Source: Ancistrus triradiatus
Lineage: Eukaryota > Chordata > Actinopteri > Siluriformes > Loricariidae
Reading direction: 5' to 3'
DNA: 64,000 bases
Assembly (NCBI GenBank): GCA_025084515.1
Contig: JAJAGP010000419.1
Coordinates: 94,501 to 158,500 of the forward strand
Part shown: in pieces, positions 50,265-61,696 of the stretch
How positions within the stretch are numbered: the stretch's first letter is position 1
Layout: each line of letters opens with the position of its first letter
Notes under the pieces: model-generated
The model's database searches: none
What the model saw: the letters and a program-made list of their open reading frames with translations, nothing else
What the model was told of the DNA's origin: nothing
Position numbers and translations under genes: made by a program

Positions 50265-50968
50265 ACCATAATGAACGGCACTTTATTAGGTATACCTGTT
50301 CAACTGCTTGTTGCAGCAAATATGTAATAAGCCAATCACATGGCAGCAACTCGGTGTATTTAGCCATGTAGACATGCACTTCCATACTGAACAGTACGTG
50401 AAAGCAGTACGCAAGTATGGGTAGTGTGTAGAAATTTGTAGTATTCATTAAACAGTGCTCTCCAGATGAGGTAATGCATTGGGTACATTTGTAAGTACGT
50501 GTACAAAGCACACTGTCCTATCCCATGATTGAGCTGGAGAAGCAGAGGCATTTCAAAGCTGAGGAAGAAAAAAATGATGGACAGTGGAGATGGCTGTTTG
50601 CAAGTATAAGTAATATATAATCTGAAAAATAAACAATTGAAATATTATGGTCATGTACAACCCCGTGGTGTGACATCACGTGCCAACATTAGTAAGATTT
50701 CATGCGTCCGAGGTCCTGTGCTTACTGCACACTCGAGTTCTGAAAGAGTATACTGTTTTAATGGTCGAGCAGTACGTACTGGATTGATTCTAGTATGTAC
50801 TGTTTAAGTATGCCCTTCAGAATGGTCAAAAAAATCACACTTTGTAGCAGATGGGCTACAGAAGCAGAAGAGCACAGCGAGGTTCACTGCTGTCAGATAA
50901 AAACAGGCAACTGAATCACCAAAATTAGACACCAGAAGATTAGAAAAACATTGCCTGCTCTGATGAGT
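50265..50968 (+). mobile_element. Tc1-like family C, two pieces
   Basis: 50265-50380 is the 5' end (GGCACTTTATTAGGTATACC; CCAATCACATGGCAGCAACT) and 50835-50968 an internal piece (TAGCAGATGGGCTACAGAAG; GAAAAACATTGCCTGCTCTG). The middle is deleted or replaced by unrelated sequence. Confidence 0.75.
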
Positions 50969-52146
50969 GCAACTCAGGCATGCTCCTGATGAGGTGACGG
51001 ATGGTCTCCTGAGGGATCTCCTCCCAGACCTGGACTAAAGCATCCGCCAACTCCTGGACTGTCTGTGGTGCAACGTGACGTTGGTGGATGGAGCGAGACA
51101 TGATGTCCCAGATGTGCTCAATCGGATTCAGGTTTGGAGAATGGGCGGGCTAGTCCATACCTTCAATGTCTTCATCTTGCAGGAACTGACACACTCCAGC
51201 CACATGAGGTCTAGCATTGTCCTGCATTAGGAGGAACCCAGGGCCAACCGCACCAGCATATGGTATCACAAGGGGTCTGAGGATCTCATCTCAGTACCTA
51301 ATGGCAGTCAGGCTACCTCTGGCGAGCACATGGAGGGCTGTGTGGCCCTCCAAAAAAATGCCACCCCACACCCACTGTCAAACCGGTCATGCTGAAGGAT
51401 GTTGCAGGCAGCAGATCGCTCTCCATGGCATCTCCAGACTCTGTCACGTCTGTCACATGTGCTCAGTGTGAACCTGCTTTCATCTGTGAAGAGCACAGGG
51501 CGCCAGTGGCGAATTTGCCAATCCTGGTGTTCTCTGGCAAAGCACAACCCCCATCTGTGGACGTCGGGCCCTCATACCATCCTCAAGGAGTCGGTTTCCA
51601 ACCGCTTGTGCAGACACTTGCACATTTGTGGCCTGCTGGAGGTCATTTTGCAGGGCTCTGGCAGTGCTCCTCCTGTTCCTCCTTGTACAAAAGCGGAGGT
51701 AGCGGTCCTGCTGCTGGGTTGTTGCCCTCCTATGGCCTCCTCCACATCTCCTGGTGTACTGGCCTGTCTCCTGGTAGCGGCTCCAGTCTCTGGACACTAC
51801 GCTAACAGACACAGCAAACCTTCTTGCCACAGCTCGCATTGATGTGCCATTATGGATGAGCTGCACTACCTGAGCCACTTGTGTGGGTTGTAGAGTCCGT
51901 CTCATGCTACCACGAGTGTAAAAGCACCACCAACATTCAAAAGTGACCAAAACATCAGCCAGAAAGCATAGGTACTGTGAAGTGGTCTGTGGTCCCCACC
52001 TGCAGAACCAGTCCTTTATTGAGTGTGTGTTGCTAATTGCCAATACATTCCGCTTGTTGTCTATTTCATTTGCACAACAGCATGTGAAATTGATTGTCAA
52101 TCAGTGTTGCTTCCTAAGTGGACAGTTTGATTTCACAAAAGTTTGA
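50969..52146 (-). mobile_element. Tc1-like DNA transposon, family D, outermost ends missing
   Basis: The minus strand runs from the subterminal AACTGTCCACTTAGGAAGCA (near 52130) to GAGCATGCCTGAGTTGC (near 50975). It abuts the Tc1 family C piece at 50968. Confidence 0.88.
51000..51905 (-). pseudogene. Tc1-like transposase, family D, lightly broken
   Basis: Starts MRRTLQPTQVAQVVQLIHNG with HTH TSMRAVARRFAVSVSVVSRD and is open for about 120 codons to the ARRPQMGVVLCQRT region. A frameshift around 51540 moves to the frame with REHQDWQIRHWRPVLFTDES (first catalytic Asp), DRVWRCHGERSAACNIL. A further shift near 51310 leads to the region matching the Asp and Glu motifs (complement of GAATCCGATTGAGCACAT). 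Few lesions, so it is relatively young. Confidence 0.88.
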
Positions 52147-54340
52147 AAAGTTTACTGAGTGACACTGGAGATGTGTTAGTGTGTGTTGTGCTGGTATGGG
52201 TGGATCAGACACAGTAGTGGACTGGACTTTTCAAACACCTCAGTGTCACTGTTGAACTGAAAAAAAAGTCCAAAAATGTCCAGTCAATGGCATCCTTTTT
52301 TTACACATGTATTTATCCAGGCCAGGGTTGCGAGAAGCTCCAGTGCCTATCCTGGAATTCACTGGATGCAGGCCAAGACACTCCCCAGACAGTGTATGAG
52401 TCCAACTAAGGGCTCCTTAACTGCTCCTTAACATAGCAACCCCAATACTGGCTCAAACCCAGAGCCTCAGAACGTCTTCTACCAGATGGATCTTATCTCT
52501 GAGTCACTGAAGATGCAGCAACTAAATAAAATATCTCTATATACACCATTCATAAAAAGCCACACTTAAACTGAAACTCGAAGTACATTTGAAACGGAAA
52601 CTGGCAGATATATAAGTAAAAATATAAAATTGAATAATGCTATAATTTTTAACATGTCCCTTGCTTAAAATGACTGAAAATAAAATACACCACTAATAGC
52701 AAGCCATGCTAAAACGAAAGTACATTTCAAATAGAAAATGGCGCCAAAAATTACATTAATTATAATAAATTCAACGTTAACGTGTGAGGATTATGAATTC
52801 TAAGCCTATTACTATCGAGCCACAGTAGCCAATCCCAGCAGGTAAACAGGATTTGACCGAATACGGGTGGGAAAAACAACGCCCCTTTCACGTCTCTTCT
52901 GGGCTCAACGGTTGTTTATGTGTATGCAGTGTGGTTTGGAGATAAGGACACCTACTGGTCAGGAGGACCAAACGCTGCGGCAACTTATTCAACCGCTGAC
53001 GATTTCAAACATCTTACTGCTTAAGTTATTATAAAATGAAATTAAATGAAACGTGTTATGTGTAATATCGAATACACATAGTAACAGATAAGCAACAATA
53101 TGGAAAAAGACAAGTACAAACACAAGGAATATTGTCTTTATCTACAGAGTAAATAGAGTTAGTCATATAGTTTGTTGGGAAAGTACGCCTCCCACAGCTT
53201 AGAGAGATATAGACACTTAGAGAGACAACGTGGACACCAAAATATAATAGATATTCACTTGCACTAATTTTCCAATACCCCTTTTCCAATTCAGGGTTGC
53301 GAGAGGGCCTGGACCTAACCAGCAGTACAGGGTGCAAGACGGGAACCAACCCATAACAGGACGCCAGATGATCACAGGACACAGTCACACTGTACTCATT
53401 AGAGACAACCATTCACCTAACCCAGGTCTTTGGAATGTGGGAAGAACTCCACCCCTTCAGCCTCGGCCCAGACTTGAACCTGAGCCTCTGAAGCTGTGAC
53501 GTGATAGCACTTACATCTGCCTAGCCACACTATAAGCGCTTGTATCATTTCAAATTATTCCATTATTATGAAGTTGATATAACAACCCTAACTAATAACG
53601 AATCTGTTCAGTTATTTGATGTGAGTTATGATTGAGGTCTGAGCTCTGTGCAGGCCGGTCACGTTTTTTTCATATGAAACTTGGAAAAACTACTTCTGTG
53701 ATTTCCCTACTCAATTAAGGGCGTTCCCGGTAAAGATGAGTAAAAAGGAGTTTTCAGCTTTTGGTGAATTGGCTTTAAAAAATAAGTCTTCAATTTAAGC
53801 AAAAATTAATAATTTAAGTTTTTTTTTTAACAAATCACATGTCCCACAATTATAGGCACAGCTAGAAATTCTTAGAAATAATAATTTTAGTAAATTGTTC
53901 CTAAGTTTACCTATTTATGTTCTACCTTTTAAATTTTTTTTAAAAGAAAGTTAATCAGAATGTCTATGAACTAAACCATAAAACAAGCCCAAATCAGAGA
54001 TATTTAGGATTGTATGGAAAATGCAAATATAAAAAAACCAGAGTGCTCCTTACATGGAATTTAGGGCTAGTAATGAGGTAAAAAAAAAACCCCAGAAAAA
54101 AAACTAAATAATGATGTGATTTCAAACTGGTGATGTGATGGTGACAAGTGATTATAACCATGATTAGGTACAAAAGCAGTAGCCACAAAAAGTCTGTGGC
54201 TCTCCAGTTTATCAACAAATGTGTGAGAAAATTATTGAAATGTTTTAAAACAATGTTCCTCAAAGAAAGATTGGAATTGATTGACATATTTCATTCCCAA
54301 CTTTTTCTGATTTGACTTGTTTATCGTGGTCTTGTTAAAA
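52147..54340. other. Intergenic DNA with old repeat fragments
   Basis: 52140-52260 (GTTAGTGTGTGTTGTGCTGG; ACCTCAGTGTCACTGTTGAA), 52300-52510 (CCAGGGTTGCGAGAAGCTCC) and 53275-53525 (AATTCAGGGTTGCGAGAGGG; TTTGGAATGTGGGAAGAACT) are decayed pieces of common fish repeats. The rest is anonymous. Confidence 0.5.
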
Positions 54341-54720
54341 AATGAACGAACGCCCCTGGAAAAGATGTCATCTTGAAGGATTTAATGTTGCTGTAAAATG
54401 TGTGTGCTTTTCTGCATTAATGCTGCCATCACAGAAGTGTAAATGACCTTTCCCAAGGGCACTGACCCAACCCCATACCATGACAGACCCTGGTTTTTGG
54501 ACTTGTTGCTGATAATAATCTGGATGGTCCTTTTTGTCTTTGATCTGCAGCACACAGCCTGCATTTCTTCCAAAATAAAGATCTGAAATACTGATTAATG
54601 GTCTGCCCACAATACGTTTCCACTGTGTGATGGTTTATCCCAGATACCTCCAAGACCAGAGAAGTCAACACAGCTTGTGGACATGGTTAACATGAGGCTT
54701 CTTTTTTGTACGGTAATGTT
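54341..54720 (-). pseudogene. Tc1-like transposase fragment, family H
   Basis: The minus-strand frame (54368-54610) includes GSVMVWGWVSALGKGHLHFC and DGSINAEKHTHF, the middle of a Tc1 DDE domain; both sides are missing. The sequence continues to about 54860 as another decayed repeat. Confidence 0.8.
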
Positions 54721-54894
54721 TTAAGATTCACTTGTGAATGTAACTCTGTATTGTAGTGCTTGATAAAGGTTGACAAAGTAATCCCTTGCCCATGTGGTTC
54801 TATCAGCTATTGTTGAATGATGGTCAGGGAACGACTATGAAAATATCTACATTTAGGGCAATAATTAAAAAGTACCAATCTACAAAACTACCAT

Positions 54895-56757
54895 TACAGT
54901 GGAGCTTGAAAGTTTGTGAACCTGTTATAGATTTCTATATTTCTGCATAAATATGACCTAAAATAACATCAGAGTTTCACACAAGTCCTAAAAGTAGATA
55001 AAGAGAACCCAGTTAAACAAATGAGACAAAAATATTATACTTGGTCATTTAGTTATTGAAAAAAATGATCCAATATTATATATTAGTGAGTGGCAAAAGT
55101 ATGTGAACCTTTGCTTTCAGTATCTGGTGTGACCCCCCTGTGCAGCAATATACTGCAACTAAACGTTTTCTGTAACTGATGATCAGTCCTGCACACCGGC
55201 TTGGAGGAATTTTAGCCATTCCTCCGTACAGAAACAGCTTCAGCTCTGGGATGTTGTGGGTTTCCTCACATTAGCTGCTCACTTAGAAATATCCTCTCTT
55301 TTAATGACGCAGAGAAACTTGTTCATGCATTTATAACCTCAAGGTTGGATTACTGTAACGCCTTACTTACTGGATGCTCTAGTAAATCTATAAATAAACT
55401 TCAGTTAGTTCATAATGCAGCCGCCCGAGTGCTAACTCGAACTAGAAAAATTTGATCCTATCACTCGTGTTCTCTGTCATCACTGCACTGGTTACCAGTC
55501 AAATTCCGCATTGATTACAAAATACTTCTTATAACTTATAAAGCTCTACATGGCCTGGCCCCACATTATCTGAGTGGAATTCTTAGAGTTTTTACAATCC
55601 AACTCGTCTACTTTGTTCGCAGGGTGCAGGACTTCTTTTAGTTCCTAGAATTTAAAAAAGTCACAGCCGGGGGAAAGGCTTTCTCATACATGGCCCCCCC
55701 AACTATGGAACAAACTTCCCACTTTCGTTCGAGATTCAGACACTCTCCAAAGTTTTAAGTCTAGGCTAAAGACATACCTATTTACACAGACTTTTTGACT
55801 AGATTTAGACCAGGATGCATGGGTTTGGGTCACTGGGGCCCAGAGTCTGGGGTCCATGTCTGGCCTGCCTGCCTTGTCCGCTAACCGGGAGTGTCGAGTG
55901 GGCGGTCTGGCTGAACTGGGCTTTTGGTCCTCGTGATCTTGACTCATGCATCATTGCCTTTGAATAAGGGCAGAGCTGGGGGTTCACAGTCAAAGAGTCT
56001 TATGGTGATCAGAGACGTTGGGTTGCTGTCTTCTGCCTCCCGTGGGGTTGCCAATGTCTCATGTGATCCCTCTTGGCTGTTTCCTACCAGTTCTCCTCTT
56101 TCTAGCTATGCTGCTATAGCTAATGCTGCTGGGGTCTCATGCTACACTTGGCATCAGTGATTGACATGGCATCAGTGATTGTTAATAAACACTGTGCCTT
56201 AATCAATAACTAATTACATTTTCTCTTTTTTCTCTCCGAGCTGTGTTCCGGCATTTCCAGCCCCACACATGATGTTCATCTGATGGAGCTCCACACTCAA
56301 GCTGCTTCCGTCATCAGCTCCAGGCCCATAATACCCGGGCCACTTAATGTCGATGTGCAAACTTCACATTTTATTCGAACTTTGACTCCATGACTTTAGT
56401 TTCGCTCTTAGATTTATCATCTACGCCGCCCAAGGAGGTTGGGTCCCTTTTTGAGTCTTGGTCCTCCCAAGGTTTCTTCCTATAACACTCAGGGAGATTT
56501 TCCTTGCCACTGTCCCTAGGCTTGCTCAATTCGGGATTGGACGTAGTTATTAGGAGATAATCTAAACTTGTAAAGTTGCTTTGAGACAATGCTCCATTGT
56601 AAGAAGCGCTACATAAATAAATCTGACTTGACTTGACACTTCAGGTCCTTCCAGAACATTTTGATTGGATTAAGGTCAGGACTTTGACTTGGCCATTACA
56701 AAACATTAACTTCATTCTTCTTTAACCATTCTTTGGTAGAACAATGTGTGTGCTTAA
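54895..56757 (-). mobile_element. Tc1-like family A element, split by a LINE
   Basis: 54895-55284 holds the terminus (TACAGTGGAGCTTGAAAGTT) and the C-terminal transposase region; 56637-56757 continues directly (CTTCAGGTCCTTCCAGAACA ... TTCTTTAACCATTCTTTGG). The rest of the element is deleted after about 56757. Confidence 0.9.
55285..56636 (+). mobile_element. 5'-truncated LINE (L2/CR1/Rex-like) inserted in the Tc1
   Basis: The plus strand encodes EKLVHAFITSRLDYCNALLT, then INKLQLVHNAAARVLTRTR and, after a frameshift, SSLHWLPVKFRIDYKILLIT. A long 3' UTR ends in the short tandem tail CTGACTTGACTTGA. It is flanked by the duplication CACTT (55280-55284 and 56637-56641). Frameshifts near 55450 and 55590 make it inactive. 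Confidence 0.9.
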
Positions 56758-56973
56758 ATCTATTTAACACACAAAAACTGAAAATCTTCATCGTTTGACA
56801 GAACGAGTGCATCAAGAAATTGAGTGTCAAATATGCTAACTATAAACTTCCACTAACACAGTCCATGTAGGTTTCATAGGCTTATTTGCATACTAGGCTC
56901 TTATATTTTATGATGCCTGTCACGTTCAGTGTAATCGCAGATTTTCAGATGCTGTTTCCTAAAAAACTGTGGT

Positions 56974-57148
56974 ACTGTGGTAGCCTAGTGGTTAAGGTAC
57001 TGGACTATGGACCAAAAGGTCAAGGGTTCAAAGGTCCAAGCTGCCACTGTTGGGTCCTTGAGCAAGACCCTTAACCCACAATTGCTTGGATTGTAAGACT
57101 GTACCAGTCTCTCTGGATAAGGGCGTCTGCTAAATGCTGTAAATGTAA
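56974..57148 (+). repeat. tRNA-derived SINE
   Basis: CTGTGGTAGCCTAGTGGTTA head, small deletions around box B (GGTTCAAAGGTCC) and tail CTCTCTGGATAAGGGCGTCT. Confidence 0.92.
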
Positions 57149-57699
57149 AAATACAGCTGCAATGACGATGACTTGTAAATCAATTCCGCATTTAATAATA
57201 ATACAAATATTTAAAGATTAGTATCACTAACGATGCAAAAATGTAAGCATTAGGAAGTAATGATGTATCGTGGCACAACGCAGTGCAATGCAAAAGTGAT
57301 GCGCATACGTTCTATTTATGCGGCCATGTAATCCAATTGCATTTTTCGAACACCAGAGGGCAATCATGCGTCATGCTCCCAGGCCCATATCTTGTGTTAC
57401 TTTAATTTTCAATTTACGATGGCAGTTATATAAATTTGGTGAAACTGTTTTAAGTTGCAGGGGACTAAAGTGTCTTGTTTAAAAACTTAACCAAGAAAAT
57501 GTGCATTGTTTTGTATTGTTTACACTTCAGAAATAATGGAAGTCTTTACCTGAATGTCTTCTCATAAGAAAATCAAATAAACTCAGTATTGTGAAGTGAA
57601 TCGAACCATGAGCAAAGTACATTGTTGACATCCCTAGTAAGCATGCTAGCAATATCACTGGTCAGTACTGCTACCCTCAAGCACACGACTCAAAAGGAA
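57149..57699. other. Intergenic DNA between SINE and the puf60 3' end
   Basis: Nothing recognised. Confidence 0.45.
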
Positions 57700-58114
57700 A
57701 GCAAGGCATATTTGAAGAATTTATTGTTTCGGTAAATCCAGAACTCCATGAACACAACATTTAGAATCCTAACAGAACGTTACTAATGGAATTTTTTTTT
57801 TTTTATTAAAAAATGATTTGGCTTGGTAGGGCTGGAGCATAACTAGTGGAGCAAGAGAACTGAATGAAGAAATTAGAAAACTTGTAAATATCAAAAAAAG
57901 AAAAACAACCAAACAAACAAACCTTTCACAGTAGGTGATAAAGAAATTCCATGAGGCGCACATATGTTCTAAACCAAATCCCATTAATGGGATCATCTCC
58001 AATATTATTATTGACCACAATAAAAAAATAATTACAAGATTAAAAGGGCCAGATCTCAGGCAGCAGTGATGGAGGCTGAATGAGCTGAGCAGGGAGAGAG
58101 AGAGTTGGTCAGTC
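57700..58114 (-). other. puf60: puf60 3' UTR with two candidate polyadenylation signals
   Basis: Minus-strand AATAAA hexamers occur as TTTATT at 57802-57807 and 57720-57725. The exact cleavage site is not visible. The UTR is A/T-rich with a CT/GA run next to the stop codon (58092-58110) and a poly-T run near 57790. Confidence 0.6.
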
Positions 58115-58414
58115 TTACGCGGAGAGGTCGCTCTTGTTGAAACGCTCTTGATCGTACACCTCGGCCACGACCTTGCGACCTGCAAACCACCGGTTGTTGA
58201 GGGCTTGGATGGCCTTGTTCATTTCCTCGGTGCCAGCGAACTCAACAAAGATCTTGACGACGACCTCGGCATCATCCTCCTCCCCCTGTCGTTCCTGGTA
58301 GATGATGACTCTGTTCACTGCGCCGAACTTCCCACATTCCTCAGTCACTTCCCCCTCCAGGTCATCATCAATGTCCTCGGGGCCCACCATGTTGCGCAAC
58401 ACCATCACAGTAGA
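58115..58414 (-). CDS. puf60: Poly(U)-binding splicing factor PUF60, terminal coding exon (UHM domain)
   Basis: This exon encodes the last 99 residues (STVMVLRNMVGPEDIDDDLE ... RFNKSDLSA, then stop). It is the C-terminal U2AF-homology motif of PUF60/FIR/Hfp, an RRM-like fold that binds tryptophan-containing ULM peptides of SF3B1 and U2AF65 and helps 3' splice-site selection at poly-U tracts. The R-x-F signature of UHM domains is present as RWF, and the acidic DIDDDLEGEVTEE helix is intact. The acceptor is TTTAG immediately before TCT (phase 0). The ending DLSA matches human PUF60. The region after MVLRN appears co-linear with the human protein without gaps. Two puf60 paralogues are common in teleosts; I cannot say which this is. 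Confidence 0.96.
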   Translation of the reverse strand, partial: STVMVLRNMVGPEDIDDDLEGEVTEECGKFGAVNRVIIYQERQGEEDDAEVVVKIFVEFAGTEEMNKAIQALNNRWFAGRKVVAEVYDQERFNKSDLSA

Positions 58415-59111
58415 CTAAACATCAGAAACAACATATATTAGAAAAGCAGCGTCTGGGTCTCACAATAGTTGTACAGTTAGTGTTACATCACAAAAAACCA
58501 TTGATCACCACTAAAGGCTCTACATAAAGTACATAAACAGTTCTACAAAATAAGAGTCAGGAGTTTACTTTGCCTCCTCATAACACTGACATGACAAATG
58601 CACCGTTTCATTTCGGGATGTTCCAAGCTTCCCTCCTTAAGGAGCTTTTACATTGGTGATGCACCAAAAGAATTCTTTGAACGCAGTGAAACGACTCCAT
58701 ATAGCCAACAGTTTTGCCCTTAATCTGTTGCTGCTGCTCAAAAAGGAAAGTTTCAGCGGTGACCGGTGCAGGACAGCAAAGAAAACAAATATGGTTTTAA
58801 TTACCTTCTAATATTTTTATTATCATTAAAATTAGTTGTAGTGTTCTTCAGACTTTCTCACTCCCTCACCTGCCCCTGATGGACACAGTGCTGATATCTC
58901 ACTCGTGACCCAAGCTGATAATAGGAACACCTTCAGTCGTATGATTGGTAAGTCAGCCAATGCTGTAGCAAGAATTTGCACCAATACAGCAGATTCCGAC
59001 TGGAACCAGGTACGTGTGATATGCATCACCTACGATAATATCTTAATTGTTGGTTTAATAGCGTGCAAGCTATTGCTCACTAAAGGGTTCACATTCCCTG
59101 CATCATGTATG

Positions 59112-59220
59112 CATTTGGTTTATTTAACGTCACTATCAGCATCAGTGGCCATTTCAGCGACACACACAAGACTACATATACACACAAGGTTACATCAAGA
59201 CTAGTCATGTGTATATATGA
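59112..59220 (+). repeat. Dispersed repeat (as at 9450-9545)
   Basis: TTTATTTAACGTCACTATCA, CAGTGGCCATTTCAGCGACA, AAGGTTACATCAAGACTAGT. Abuts the Tc1 remnant at 59222. Confidence 0.65.
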
Positions 59221-59221
59221 A

Positions 59222-60655
59222 ATTCTCACAAGTCCTAAAAGTAGAAAAAGAGAACCCAAATGAGACAAAACTATTATACTTGGTCATTTATTTATTGAGG
59301 AAAATGATCCAATATTACATATTAGTGAGTGGCAAAAGTATGTGAACGTTTGCTTTCAGTATCTGATGTGACCCCCCCTGTGCAGCAATAACTGCCACTA
59401 AACGGTTCCTGTAACTGTTGATCAGTCCTGCACACCGGCTTGGAGGAATTTTAGCCCATTCCTCCATACAGAACAGCTTCAGCTCTGGGATGTTGGTGGG
59501 TTTCCTCACATTAGCTGCTCACTTCAGGTCCTTCTACAGCATTTTGATTGGATGGAGGTCAGGACTTTGTTTGGCCATTCCAAAACATTAACTTTATTCT
59601 TCTTTAACCATTCTTTTTTAGAACGACTTGTGTGCTTAGTTGTGTTGTCTTGCTGCATGACCCACCTTCTCTTGAGATTCAGTTCATTGACAGATGTCCT
59701 GACATTTTCCTTTAGAATTCTCTGATATAATTCAGAATTCATTGTTCCATCAATTATGGCAAGCCATCCTGACCCCAGATGCAGCAAAACAGGCCCAAAT
59801 CATGTCACTACTACCACCATGTTTCACAGATGGGATACGGTTCTTATGCTGGAATGCAGTGTTTTCCTTTCTCCAAACATAACGCTTTTCTTTTAAACCA
59901 AAAAGTTCTATTTTAGTCTCATCCATCCACAAAACATTCTTCCAATAGCCTTCTGGCTCGTCCACGTGATCTTTTAGCAAACTGCAGATGAGCAGCAATG
60001 TTCTTTTTGGAGAGCAGTGACTTTCTCCTTGGAACCCTGCCATGCACACCATTGTTGTTCAGTGTTCTTCTGATGGTGGACTCATGAACATTAACATTAG
60101 CCAATGTCAGAGAGGCCTTCAGTTGCTTAGAAGTTACCCTGGGTAACAGTTGGTGTAATAGTCACCAATTATTACACACCTTGCTCTTGGAGTGATCTTT
60201 GTTGGTCGACCACTCCTGGGGAGGGTAACAATGGTCTTGAATTTCCTCCATTTGTACACAATCTGTCTGTGGATTAGTGGCGTCCAAACTCTTTAGAGAT
60301 GGTTTTGTAACCTTTTCCAGCCTGATGAACATCAACAACTCTTTCTGAGGTCCTTAGGAATCTCCTTTGTTTGTGCCATGACACACTTCCAGAAACGTGT
60401 TGTGAAGAGCAGACTTTGATAGATCCCTGTTCTTTAAATAAAACAGGGTGCCCACTCACACCTGATTGACATCCCATTGATTGAAAACACCTGACTAATT
60501 TCACCTTCAAATTATCTGCTAATCCTAGAGGTTCACATACTTTTGCCACTCACTAATATGTAATATTGGATCATTTTCCTCAATAAATAAATGACCAAGT
60601 ATAATATTTTTGTCTCATTTCTTTAACTGGGTTCCCTTTATCTACTTTTAGGGCT
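59222..60655 (-). mobile_element. Tc1-like DNA transposon, family A, ends truncated
   Basis: Subterminal repeats are present on both sides (CTCACAAGTCCTAAAAGTAG; TTTATCTACTTTTAGGGCTT), but the outermost CAGTGGTGCTTGAAAG parts are missing, so it could not be mobilised. Confidence 0.9.
59315..60379 (-). pseudogene. Tc1-like transposase, family A, broken
   Basis: Starts MAQTKEIPKDLRK and is frameshifted at once. KGYKTISKEF is readable in a second frame, then VNVHESTIRRTLNNNGVHGR, NVLWMDETKIELFGLKEKRY (first Asp), VMQQDNTTKHTSRSKKEWLK (second Asp) and the C-terminus GLINSYRNRLVAVIAAQGGS. At least four frame breaks. Confidence 0.9.
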
Positions 60656-60689
60656 TTTTGTGCCAAACAGACAAAATACAGGCACCACC

Positions 60690-61080
60690 AGCCTACGTTG
60701 CTAGATTTAATTGCTAGACCAGGATCAGCCCCACTCGCACGGAGATTATTTTGGCTTTGAAAAGTCAGATGTTGCTAAAAAGATAGTGATCTGTAAACTG
60801 TCGGAAATCCATTTCCATTAAAGACAGCTCGACAACTAACTTATTTCACCATCTGAAAACTATCCACCATGACGCAAGATGACAAACTGCAGTAGTCAGC
60901 TTAAACACACTCAGCAAACCGTAGTGGAATCATTCCGCAATAAATCGCTTTACAACAACAAAAGCAACAAATGGCCATACTGTCACCAATTACATCGCAA
61001 AAGACGCGGTGCCAACTTTTGAATTCTTTAAACAACATAAGGTGCCAAAGTTTCATCTAATTATCATTATCGACACCATT
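60690..61080 (+). pseudogene. hAT-type (ZBED-like) transposase fossil
   Basis: Plus-strand reading in shifting frames: FGFEKSDVAKKIVICKL (BED-finger region), then HTQQTVVESFRNKSLYNNKS and HTVTNYIAKDAVPTFEFF, the block that precedes the hAT catalytic domain in ZBED-type proteins. Several frame breaks and no catalytic core. Confidence 0.75.
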
Positions 61081-61566
61081 ATCTGCATTCATCTCTGCTC
61101 TCTAGCCCACTCTGTCATTAACCATATTTCCGTCTAAAATTTAGCAAGATAAAACACCATAATCACCCCAATCAAATCAGAACAAAAGCAAAAAACACTG
61201 GGTGCCTATCAACAGCCGTCACTATTAAACTGGCAGCTACTACTATTCGCAATTACTTAGAAATAATTTAGATTAAAAATATATGACAGCCCTGGTGGGT
61301 AGACAAAGGTTCTACATTGACAAAGACTAGTATGTTTAAGAATATTCCTTTGTAGTTTTCTAAATTCACTTCTCCACAATGTGGAATTCAACGTGATCTC
61401 CTATATGAAACAGTGCAAAGAAAAGACAAATAAAATTGTACCAAGAGTCCTGTCCCAGCATTTCTTTAAACTTAGATTAAGTTATGTCCTTACATTATTT
61501 TCCTGCTTTGATATTTCCACCCATCACAATGGAACCCATGTTAATGTTCTAGCAGCCCCCCAACTT
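61081..61566. other. puf60: puf60 intronic DNA without recognised feature
   Basis: Nothing recognised; searched for a missing puf60 exon and none seen. Confidence 0.5.
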
Positions 61567-61690
61567 CCCACCTCTACCAAGCTGCCACTGTTGGGTCCTC
61601 GAGCAAGGCCCTTAACCCTTAAATTGCTTGGATTGTAAGATTGTATAAATTGTAAGTCGCTCTGGATAAGGGCGTCTGCTGTAAATGTAA
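61567..61690 (+). repeat. tRNA-derived SINE, 5' truncated, ending at a puf60 splice donor
   Basis: Begins at CCCACCTCTACCAAGCTGCC and ends GTCGCTCTGGATAAGGGCG, TCTGCTGTAAATGTAA. The tRNA-like head is missing. Its 3' end touches the donor GTAAGT of the puf60 exon (complement of 61691-61696). Orientation is opposite to the gene. Confidence 0.92.
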
Positions 61691-61696
61691 ACTTAC

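Larger units (their letters stand above)
58415..61696 (-). other. puf60: puf60 last intron
   Basis: The intron runs from GTAAGT (complement of 61691-61696) to TTTAG (complement of 58415-58419). It contains a SINE next to the donor (61567-61690), a hAT/ZBED fossil (60690-61080) and a decayed Tc1 (59222-60655). No additional coding exon was seen in it. Confidence 0.75.

Noticed and set aside
51217..51842. Plus-strand frames of 84-147 codons
   Set aside because: Antisense of the family D Tc1 transposase.
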